Source: Megaustenia siamemsis
Lineage: Eukaryota > Mollusca > Gastropoda > Stylommatophora > Ariophantidae
DNA: 64,000 nt
Assembly: GCA_032433765.1 (NCBI GenBank)
Contig: JAVIAB010000073.1
Span: forward strand, 71,251,959 to 71,315,958
Direction: 5' to 3'
In this document: piece by piece, positions 47,401 to 53,178 of the stretch
Numbering within the stretch: the first letter of the stretch is position 1
How the letters are laid out: every line of letters begins with the position of its first letter
Program-made: the position numbers and the translations under genes
The notes under the pieces: generated by a model
Told to the model about the DNA's origin: nothing
Database searches by the model: none
The model's input: only the letters and a program-made list of their open reading frames with translations

Positions 47401-48544
47401 TGATCTAGTCTTAAGCGGTCGATTGTTTGGTTTCGTCAGGTGCAAGCTTTCCGTACCGCGAACACTATGGAAGAAATTCGAGGAAATGCCACCGATATTT
47501 ATAAACCGTGAAGTTCCAGAAGCTGCCGTGCCTCAAGAAATGAAGGATTATTTGAAGCAGACAGATCGAAAACGTTCTTCCACAAAGAAACTGCTGGGTG
47601 TCCTTGAGGCCGATGACATTCTGGTATACACACCGCTGCTAAAGTGGTACTTGCAGCATGGACTAGAGCTCCAAGCCGTTTATACAATAATTCACTATAA
47701 GCCAGAAAAATGCTTGGCTTGGTTCGTCAAGGAAGTCACTGAGGCACGCCGACTGGGTGATGTTGACAAAGAGAAGGCACTCCTAGCCGAAATACACAAA
47801 CTGATAGGAAACTCAAGCTACGGAAAACTAATCGAAGCCTTGGAGCGACACACCAAAGTCTGCTACACAAAAGACGAGGAAACCGTGGACCGTGCACTAC
47901 GTTCAGCCTGGTTCGATGATCTCACCGAAATAGGTGATGCCTACGAAATAAAAAGCCGCAAGCCTCGGGTATGTATATACAGACCATTCCAAGTCGGAAT
48001 CGCGGTGTATCAGTTGGCAAAACTTCGCATACTTGAATTCTATTACGACTTCCTGGATCGGTTCGTCGACCGTCAAGACTTTGAGCTCATTCAAATGGAC
48101 ACCGATTCACTATACTTCGCTCTGAGCACCACCACACTAGAGGCTGCAGTTCGGCCAGAGCTCAAAGAAGAGTTTGCTAAGTGCAAAAAAGACTGGCTTT
48201 CTTGGGATACCTGGAGCGGCCGAACTCCGGGCCTGTTCAAGCTCGAATTCTCAGGGCATCGAGCTATTGCTCTGTGCTCGAAATGTTATTTCGTCGATGG
48301 TAAGAAAAAGAGCAAACACTCGTGTAAGGGGATGTCGGCGAGGCTTAATAACCTGACATGGGAACGGTACAAGTTGGCTCTCTACGGTTTCAAAGACCGT
48401 GCTGTGAACCGCGGCTTTCGTATGCATAACGGGCAGATGACCACCTACCACCAAGAAAAGCTCGGGCTCAGTGCATACTACGACAAGCGACGGGTCTTGC
48501 CTGATGGGATCCACACGGAACCCATTGAGTACACCGCTGCCTAG
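44495..48544 (+). CDS. Protein-primed family B DNA polymerase (pPolB), left arm, 1349 aa
   Basis: Copies the element's linear DNA from a protein primer. N-terminus: a SAP-like helix pair (1-33; GLEGYSKMRKPEL); an OTU-like block at 298-313 (DGYNDNFCFFRCLAVH); a C2HC finger with C413, C416, H429 and C433; FHGCYFHGC at 514-522, typical of Polinton polymerases. Exonuclease: D601 and E603 (YDFEALL), N702 and D707 (FNSGKYD), Y833 and D837 (YNDLDV). Polymerase: motif A D935 (GYDANALYL), motif B K1102-G1110 (KLIGNSSYG), motif C D1202 and D1204 (DTDS). All catalytic residues are present. It ends in TAG at 48542-48544, sharing CTAG with the convergent neighbour. It differs from the right-arm copy at residues 364 (N/Y), 986 (S/A) and 1209 (A/V). 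Confidence 0.96.
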   Translation: MPTVKQLRIEAKSYGLEGYSKMRKPELTQLITEARQQVQRERIARGVKSGNLTRRYPAMFSLNYDDPQRPEKLRHELKMFDDEITATLRARKYEQAVKKNPKLRLPALRKWIARMSLQWKARQVLGPLHRGGEPPARKIAREGERILQELIPIDGESRGRRVIIWKFFRGLSRFVENGNTPVDRVMERVAELQTAFYLRYSYTIQIRHIETGKIILFHPNELGSRRGSNLLTTQAAARQWLEEQEEKRFENEKKPNTKWIFLRWVQVEIKAILTNELLVGNGRLPDWLRNKKGLVALDGYNDNFCFFRCLAVHRGSRSDRCTEKAHELARSFFGANVDLTKTPKLPFADFKLAEEHFRLGIRVNLPSEDGIWRLIRQPAHYSEIGIEPITLSIYNEHASLITDIKKLTNTYACGHCNQRCTQSTSLQRHVTRCQKGETEVICKGEKVIRPQSAYEKAFDPKSSASLASIQWIEHEAQARGLHIHHAHCGHGGEREIAGAPVDGYEPITRTVFQFHGCYFHGCPVHCKQDETRKIIKKTRQGIKEEAVYVRDILKKTRQQERKIVNAGYNLVVVWECRKPPRLNIPMPAERTVTYQHFIFYDFEALLDKTQRNEPTLDLTYENEHTPISVSIGDTLDRQPTHICDADPKALTNKFRLELQRRAAILRAEVETQFLPDDITLLSQKQQNKIRDWCSQVPVLGFNSGKYDLNLIKQYFVEELADTCKKVFVASKGTKIMFLVTPEFKFLDIINYLGPGASYDNWIKAYGCQQTKSWFPYEWFDSPDKLAYPGLPDYPAWFSRLKNAYPLSKTEWGDCQCIFREKGMTTFADWLRYYNDLDVGPGIEAAEKMRTYYGEKGIDIFKDAVSLPGVSLQYLLRGTPEGSFYAPGKKAYTYLKAAVTGGPSIVFTRYHEAGVTRIRSHQNPKAKRCKRAVGYDANALYLSTMLQDMPAGKEKVIELKEPEVDAPRVRDLVLSGRLFGFVRCKLSVPRTLWKKFEEMPPIFINREVPEAAVPQEMKDYLKQTDRKRSSTKKLLGVLEADDILVYTPLLKWYLQHGLELQAVYTIIHYKPEKCLAWFVKEVTEARRLGDVDKEKALLAEIHKLIGNSSYGKLIEALERHTKVCYTKDEETVDRALRSAWFDDLTEIGDAYEIKSRKPRVCIYRPFQVGIAVYQLAKLRILEFYYDFLDRFVDRQDFELIQMDTDSLYFALSTTTLEAAVRPELKEEFAKCKKDWLSWDTWSGRTPGLFKLEFSGHRAIALCSKCYFVDGKKKSKHSCKGMSARLNNLTWERYKLALYGFKDRAVNRGFRMHNGQMTTYHQEKLGLSAYYDKRRVLPDGIHTEPIEYTAA

Positions 48545-49212
48545 TCAGTAGCGTATATATGCTTACCTTGGAACACTATAACATCCCCCACGCCGTCTCT
48601 CTCGAGATCCCTTTCACGTATACCCGTAAATGTATAATCTTGGGGACTAGAGGCGAGAACTATACTCTGAATGACCACCCAAAAGCGCATGTTTGAGGTA
48701 CCAATTTTAACGACGTCCCCCTGCGACAAGCCCATAAGGGCCTCGTTAGTCGGAGGTGGTGAACCGGGGCACTGTTGATGCTGAGCTTGATGCTGAGCTT
48801 CTACTAGGACTAAAGGCATAGATGGATTATCATGACGCGCCATGGGTTCAAATGATTGAGAGTATTCGTCCTCTGGACGGGTAAAAGCCTCGCGCAGCGC
48901 CTCCGGACGGGTAAAAGCCTCGCGCAGCGAAGGGTATATATCATATACATGCATGCCTCGAAAATCTATAACGTCCCCGAGACGAGCACTAGAACTTACT
49001 AAGTTATTATCAAGCACACCAGTTAATCTAATATCAGAAGCATTCCAGTCCTGTGGGTACTCTACAGTTTGAATCACTACCCAAAATCGCTCCTCCCCAT
49101 TACAAACTTTTACGATGTCCCCTGATTTCAATCGCTGAAGCTCTTCATCGGGTGGGGCCCAAAATGTGCCTGGGTGTCGACGATGCATTTCTTGGGCATC
49201 TATTAGGAACAT
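48541..49212 (-). CDS. Two-domain DUF2314-like protein with tandem mini-repeats (223 aa), left arm
   Basis: Two related ~60-residue domains: 28-92 (GDIVKVCNGEERFWVVI, ending GDVIDFRGMHVYD) and 161-223 (GDVVKIGTSNMRFWVVI, ending GDVIVFQGKHIYATD). The GDxVK, RFWV(V)I and GDxIxF signature resembles DUF2314-type small beta domains; this is by eye. Between them, residues 95-114 come from two tandem 30-bp mini-repeats (SLREAFTRPE, ALREAFTRPE), then a Gln/His-rich linker. It is convergent with the polymerase (stops overlap by 4 bp) and lies 42 bp downstream of the integrase in the same direction. Function unknown. Confidence 0.82.
   Translation of the reverse strand: MFLIDAQEMHRRHPGTFWAPPDEELQRLKSGDIVKVCNGEERFWVVIQTVEYPQDWNASDIRLTGVLDNNLVSSSARLGDVIDFRGMHVYDIYPSLREAFTRPEALREAFTRPEDEYSQSFEPMARHDNPSMPLVLVEAQHQAQHQQCPGSPPPTNEALMGLSQGDVVKIGTSNMRFWVVIQSIVLASSPQDYTFTGIRERDLERDGVGDVIVFQGKHIYATD
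48870..48899 (-). repeat. 30-bp mini-repeat, copy 1 (in the 223-aa gene)
   Basis: Minus-strand GCGCGAGGCTTTTACCCGTC core, with one base differing from the consensus (CCAGAGG end instead of CCGGAGG). It encodes ALREAFTRPE and is in exact tandem with copy 2. Confidence 0.93.
48900..48929 (-). repeat. 30-bp mini-repeat, copy 2 (in the 223-aa gene)
   Basis: Consensus sequence, encoding SLREAFTRPE. Tandem with copy 1 at exactly 30-bp spacing. Confidence 0.95.
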
Positions 49213-49254
49213 TGTTTCTGATGACGCCGTTAGATTACATGAGTCTCCTTGGGT

Positions 49255-50319
49255 TCAATTGATTGCAAGAATCTTACCTGGAGGAAGCTCTGTCCCCTCA
49301 GGAACAAGCATCAACTCTTCACGCACAAACCCACGCTGTGGACCATCTTCCAAATAGTACACAGCAGGCTGGCCATTCTGCCGCAATACATTTCGGATCG
49401 AATGCAGGGTCACAGACCACACGGGGTCAGTAGCACGTTTTCGACCACCCTCGAGCTCGCCAGGCTGGTACAAATACCGAACCATTGCATCAGACGGGAT
49501 CAGCGGCTCCTCGAGCCCTACAGGGCGTCCTGGAACGACAGATGAGGGTTGCGCAGTCACTCTCTGAAGTTTAATGGCATCCACAGGCTTCTTACCTGTC
49601 AGCCGAGTCGGCTCATTGTTTAAAGCCGCAACAACCGCAGGGAGTCGAGCCACCCATTCTGCAGACCGCTCAGAAGACCCACGGGCAGCAAGCAATAGCT
49701 CCTGAGCATACTGGTGACCAAAAAGCCGCTCGGCCAGAGTCCGGTTAAAACGTTCTACTATACCTTGGTCTCTATGGAGGTCCACACGCCCACGCCGTAT
49801 TTCAGTCCCATGTTTTGCCATAAGTGTTGATACCGAGCCCATGAATTCTCTTCCCGGGTCGACCTGAAGAAGCTTTGGAAAAACTAGAGGGCCCCGTTTA
49901 TAAATCCTCTCAAGGGCGTCTGCAACCTCTTGTGAATCTTTTGTAGCCAAGGGCTCTGCCTCTTTGTACCGGGAGGCTATATCGACGAGGGTCAAGGCGT
50001 ATTTGTACGTGCGTCGTTTCACACGATCATGCGGCAGATATAATAAATCCCCTTGATGAACTTCGTTTGGCGCAGTCACGTTAAAATGTGGCCGTGGTAT
50101 TCGTCGAGGAGCAGGCAAATAGAGCTGCCATATGTCTTGTTTCGAGAGCCAGTCCCGAGCATCCTTTTTGCTAACTCGGGCTGCCGCAGCAAGCTTCGGG
50201 ATGGCCGCCAGCCCACGCCAATAGCCTTGAGGACTGTAGTAGAATTTCTCCATGATTGCTGACGTGCCGTCGGAGTCCTCCGGACGGGTAAAAGCCTCGC
50301 GCAGCGACTTCTCTGCCAT
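49255..50319 (-). CDS. Polinton integrase (rve family), left arm, 354 aa
   Basis: Joins element ends to host DNA. The N-terminal helical region has the Polinton pattern YYSPQGYWRGL (27-37), KKDARDWLSKQ. Catalytic triad: D91 (HQGDLLYLPHD), D154 (LQVDPGREFMG) and E189 (HRDQGIVERFNRTL), with 34 residues between the last two, as in retroviral-type integrases. The C-terminus (VWSVTLHSIRNVL, VYYLEDGPQRGFVREEL) looks like the SH3/chromo-type DNA-binding part. Residues 5-14 (SLREAFTRPE) come from a mini-repeat; Met23 is a plausible original start, but the upstream Met is in frame and kept in both arms. Identical in both arms. The next gene in the same direction starts 42 bp downstream. Confidence 0.96.
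   Translation of the reverse strand: MAEKSLREAFTRPEDSDGTSAIMEKFYYSPQGYWRGLAAIPKLAAAARVSKKDARDWLSKQDIWQLYLPAPRRIPRPHFNVTAPNEVHQGDLLYLPHDRVKRRTYKYALTLVDIASRYKEAEPLATKDSQEVADALERIYKRGPLVFPKLLQVDPGREFMGSVSTLMAKHGTEIRRGRVDLHRDQGIVERFNRTLAERLFGHQYAQELLLAARGSSERSAEWVARLPAVVAALNNEPTRLTGKKPVDAIKLQRVTAQPSSVVPGRPVGLEEPLIPSDAMVRYLYQPGELEGGRKRATDPVWSVTLHSIRNVLRQNGQPAVYYLEDGPQRGFVREELMLVPEGTELPPGKILAIN
50277..50306 (-). repeat. 30-bp mini-repeat, copy 3 (N-terminus of integrase)
   Basis: Consensus copy encoding SLREAFTRPE. The right flank (in coding sense) ACTCCGACGGCACGT matches the flank of copy 5, so those two share a longer unit. Confidence 0.95.
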
Positions 50320-50351
50320 AGAAAACTTCTTCAGTTTAGGAATATTTTCTA

Positions 50352-50924
50352 CTACCTCCTTCGCGACTTTTTTTTAAGGCCCATCCCGAAGCGTGATTTC
50401 GCAGCCATAATCGCAGAAACCGTCTTAGCATCACGCTTTTCCCAGTCTGGAGCATCTGATAGTGCAATCTGCGATGCGGTAGCTGCCAGTACATCATCCG
50501 CATGATTCCGTCCGGGGGTATCTTTATGGGCTGCGTAGGCAACGTCGTGGTTTAGACAGGCACGATCAAGACTATTCACACCCCTATAGCCCTGAGAGAG
50601 GCGTTTGGCAATCTTGGTAAACGGCCCGCAATATGAGTATTTTCCAGTGTTTTGAAAAGTTCCACCCGGGACATCTTCAGATGGGACCCCTTTGGGGAGA
50701 CGCATATGCATCTCGGGCAGAGGTAGGGCATTCATGGCACTGTTAAGAAGACCAGCACCTTCGCTGCGCGAGGCTTTTACCCGTCCGGAGGACGCAGGGA
50801 GAATTTGGCTCTTTCTAGCACCGCACACCGTGCAAACACCTCTCTTAGCTGGTCGGTTGTTCTTTAGAGTTATAGTCTCCTCATTTAAAGTGGGAGTGTG
50901 TTGTTTACAGCGAAGGCAGTACAT
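50352..50924 (-). CDS. Zinc ribbon-phospholipase A2 fusion (190 aa), left arm
   Basis: Residues 1-40 form a zinc ribbon (C3, C6, C31, C34: MYCLRCKQHT ... VCTVCGARK) like DUF5679. A linker follows, containing an antisense mini-repeat (SSGRVKASRSE, 45-55). Residues 96-150 are a parvovirus-type PLA2: YCGPF calcium-loop motif (98-102), DRACLNHDVAYAAH with the catalytic H126-D127 pair, and HADD at 141-144. The C-terminus is basic (LKKKSRRR). In parvoviruses this enzyme breaches the endosome during entry; a similar role in a virus-like Polinton is inference. It starts 20 bp from the divergent ATPase gene. It is intact here, while the right-arm copy is frameshifted. Confidence 0.88.
   Translation of the reverse strand: MYCLRCKQHTPTLNEETITLKNNRPAKRGVCTVCGARKSQILPASSGRVKASRSEGAGLLNSAMNALPLPEMHMRLPKGVPSEDVPGGTFQNTGKYSYCGPFTKIAKRLSQGYRGVNSLDRACLNHDVAYAAHKDTPGRNHADDVLAATASQIALSDAPDWEKRDAKTVSAIMAAKSRFGMGLKKKSRRR
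50762..50791 (+). repeat. 30-bp mini-repeat, copy 4 (antisense in the PLA2 gene)
   Basis: Lies in the opposite orientation to its host gene, so it is read as SSGRVKASRSE. The flank AGCACCTT before it matches the flank of copy 5. Confidence 0.95.
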
Positions 50925-50944
50925 CTCTCCCTAAATATAGAAGT
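50925..50944. promoter_or_regulatory. Short divergent intergenic gap, PLA2 and ATPase genes
   Basis: Only 20 bp separate the two divergent start codons (CTCCCTAAATATAGAAGT). It contains TAAATATA, a possible TATA-like element, but promoters for one or both genes may reach into the coding sequence. The same gap is at 52555-52574. Confidence 0.4.
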
Positions 50945-51709
50945 ATGGAAATCTTAAATTTAGATCTTGATGAATCGAATCCACACGAGCCACAACATAA
51001 TTGGCTGCTTCCTAGTAGCATCCGTTGTGTAATCTGCGGCCCCTCCGGGTGTGGGAAGACTAACCTGATGCTTAATCTCCTCCTAAGAAAGGGTTTCCTT
51101 AAATACCATAGACTGCATATATACTCAAAATCCCTTAGACAAGAGAAATACCAGTGGCTGCAGGACTGGGCGGATGCCATTAAAGCAGTCACTGGGAAAG
51201 AGGTAGCCTCGTTTCACAGCATATCAGATGATATCATCCCAGTAGAGAGTCTGAACAAAAACGAACGTAGCATTATGGTATTTGATGACGTTATGTTGGA
51301 AAAACAAACCCCCATCGAGAAATACTTCAGCCAAGGCCGTCACGGTGGTGCGGACTCATTCTATCTAACGCAGAATTATTTCAGGATTCCCAAACAAACG
51401 ATTCGAGATAATTGTAACATGCTTATCATATTTAATCAAGACACGAAAAACTTGCGCGCCATACATGACACCTATGTTTGTGGTGACATGCCTTTCGAAG
51501 AATTTCGAAACTTCTTTAGTGCGTGCACGTCAAGCCACGTGCCGTCGGTGTCCTCCGGACGGGTAAAAGCCTCGCGCAGCGAAGGTGCTGGCAAGCGCTC
51601 TATTGCGGCTGTGACTTTTCCTATCTCCGCTGCTTGGTGTGAGGTGATTGGTTTGAAAAGTTTGGCTGCCTCTTCCTGCAGAGACGACTCCCCTAGTGTT
51701 TCTGTTTGA
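50945..51709 (+). pseudogene. Packaging ATPase, left arm, C-terminus replaced at the palindrome junction
   Basis: Residues 1-195 equal the right-arm ATPase: Walker A GPSGCGKT (32-39), Walker B IMVFDD (110-115), and YLTQNYFRIPKQTIRDN with the expected Arg residues. At 51529/51530 the sequence leaves the arm. The frame then continues for 59 codons in antisense of another gene, including a mini-repeat read as SSGRVKASRSEG, before a stop. The native tail is lost, so this is a chimera made by the rearrangement. It may still bind ATP, but I treat it as broken. Confidence 0.88.
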
Positions 51710-51774
51710 AGGCGTTGCCGAGCCTGGTCCCTGAGTGCTAGGTAGTTCCGGACGAGGGCTGTACGATCGCGCAT
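51530..51774 (-). pseudogene. 5' stump of an unidentified Polinton gene, cut by the palindrome junction
   Basis: From ATG at 51774: MRDRTALVRNYLALRDQARQ, then SLQEEAAKLFKPITSHQAA, then a mini-repeat (SLREAFTRPE) and DTDGTWLD, about 81 codons before the junction. An in-frame ATG also exists at 51813. It lies downstream of the right-arm ATPase and in the same direction, as the next gene of the original element would. The predicted N-terminus is helical and charged. The family is unknown; a virion-associated protein is possible. Its 3' part is missing. Confidence 0.65.
51552..51581 (-). repeat. 30-bp mini-repeat, copy 5 (in the truncated gene)
   Basis: Consensus copy in sense, encoding SLREAFTRPE. 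Flanks match copy 4 on one side (AGCACCTT) and copy 3 on the other (ACACCGACGGCACGT), giving the longest unit, about 50 bp. It is in the spacer, so there is only one copy in the element. Confidence 0.95.
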
Positions 51775-51784
51775 GTCGGTTACT

Positions 51785-51866
51785 TTGCGCCACATCCTTA
51801 CTTCGCGCCACATCCTTACTTCAAATAGATGTCATCCCTACTTTAAATAGATTTCATCCCTACTTT
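51785..51866. repeat. Short tandem repeats before the truncated gene
   Basis: Two 18-bp units (CTTNGCGCCACATCCTTA) are followed by 22-bp units (CTTTAAATAGATNTCATCCC + TA) repeated about 2.5 times. They sit between the end of the right-arm ATPase and the start of the truncated gene. TTTAAATAG recurs as a TATA-like core, so a promoter is plausible. Confidence 0.8.
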
Positions 51867-52554
51867 AAATAGATGCCTTCGGTATGTAGAATCGATCAAA
51901 TCCGCATCGATACCGACCATCATAGGCCCGGCTGGTCAGATCGATACAACAGAACCCGTACGGCTCGCGCGTGCACGCACTAAAGAAGTTTCGAAATTCT
52001 TCGAAAGGCATGTCACCACACACATAGGTGTCATGTATGGCGCGCAAGTTTTTCGTGTCTTGATTAAATATGATAAGCATGTTACAATTATCTCGAATCG
52101 TTTGTTTGGGAATCCTGAAATAATTCTGCGTTAGATAGAATGAGTCCGCACCACCGTGACGGCCTTGGCTGAAGTATTTCTCGATGGGGGTTTGTTTTTC
52201 CAACATAACGTCATCAAATACCATAATGCTACGTTCGTTTTTGTTCAGACTCTCTACTGGGATGATATCATCTGATATGCTGTGAAACGAGGCTACCTCT
52301 TTCCCAGTGACTGCTTTAATGGCATCCGCCCAGTCCTGCAGCCACTGGTATTTCTCTTGTCTAAGGGATTTTGAGTATATATGCAGTCTATGGTATTTAA
52401 GGAAACCCTTTCTTAGGAGGAGATTAAGCATCAGGTTAGTCTTCCCACACCCGGAGGGGCCGCAGATTACACAACGGATGCTACTAGGAAGCAGCCAATT
52501 ATGTTGTGGCTCGTGTGGATTCGATTCATCAAGATCTAAATTTAAGATTTCCAT
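51865..52554 (-). CDS. A32/FtsK-like genome-packaging ATPase, right arm, complete (229 aa)
   Basis: Would pump element DNA into a capsid. Walker A GPSGCGKT (32-39), Walker B IMVFDD (110-115; D114, D115), then DSFYLTQNYFRIPKQTIRDN, the motif that follows Walker B in Polinton and poxvirus A32-type ATPases. After the shared first 195 residues it has its own tail: REPYGFCCIDL, then RCGFDRFYIPKASI. This length is normal for the family. It starts 20 bp from the divergent zinc ribbon-PLA2 copy. Of the two ATPase copies, this is the unbroken one, and its sequence runs on into the spacer. The right arm plus spacer is therefore the collinear ancestral segment. Confidence 0.93.
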   Translation of the reverse strand: MEILNLDLDESNPHEPQHNWLLPSSIRCVICGPSGCGKTNLMLNLLLRKGFLKYHRLHIYSKSLRQEKYQWLQDWADAIKAVTGKEVASFHSISDDIIPVESLNKNERSIMVFDDVMLEKQTPIEKYFSQGRHGGADSFYLTQNYFRIPKQTIRDNCNMLIIFNQDTKNLRAIHDTYVCGDMPFEEFRNFFSACTREPYGFCCIDLTSRAYDGRYRCGFDRFYIPKASI

Positions 52555-52574
52555 ACTTCTATATTTAGGGAGAG

Positions 52575-53146
52575 ATGTACTGCCTTCGCTGTAAACAACA
52601 CACTCCCACTTTAAATGAGGAGACTATAACTCTAAAGAACAACCGACCAGCTAAGAGAGGTGTTTGCACGGTGTGCGGTGCTAGAAAGAGCCAAATTCTC
52701 CCTGCGTCCTCCGGACGGGTAAAAGCCTCGCGCAGCGAAGGTGCTGGTCTTCTTAACAGTGCCATGAATGCCCTACCTCTGCCCGAGATGCATATGCGTC
52801 TCCCAAAGGGGTCCCATCTGAAGATGTCCCGGGTGGAACTTTTCAAAACACTGGAAAATACTCATATTGCGGGTCGTTTACCAAGATTGCCAAACGCCTC
52901 TCTCAGGGCTATAGGGGTGTGAATAGTCTTGATCGTGCCTGTCTAAACCACGACGTTGCCTACGCAGCCCATAAAGATACCCCCGGACGGAATCATGCGG
53001 ATGATGTACTGGCAGCTACCGCATCGCAGATTGCACTATCAGATGCTCCAGACTGGGAAAAGCGTGATGCTAAGACGGTTTCTGCGATTATGGCTGCGAA
53101 ATCACGCTTCGGGATGGGCCTTAAAAAAAAGTCGCGAAGGAGGTAG
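52575..53146 (+). pseudogene. Zinc ribbon-PLA2 gene, right arm, frameshifted
   Basis: Same gene as 50352-50924. One C is missing in the run at about 52803 (CTCCCAAAGG against CTCCCCAAAGG in the left arm), shifting the frame after residue ~78. Out-of-frame residues then run to a stop at 52922. The catalytic half (NSLDRACLNHDVAYAAH) is open again from 52919 but in another frame. The zinc ribbon half is intact. With one good copy on the left arm, the element still encodes the enzyme. Confidence 0.9.
52708..52737 (-). repeat. 30-bp mini-repeat, copy 6 (right-arm partner of copy 4)
   Basis: Identical consensus, antisense to its host gene. Confidence 0.95.
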
Positions 53147-53178
53147 TAGAAAATATTCCTAAACTGAAGAAGTTTTCT

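Noticed and set aside
48870..48929. CRISPR-like repeat array
   Set aside because: Only two tandem units with no spacers, inside a protein frame of a eukaryotic element.
51472..51813. Full 113-codon frame as a single native gene
   Set aside because: Codons after the junction at 51530 are antisense of the ATPase. Only the part from 51774 to 51530 is likely native.
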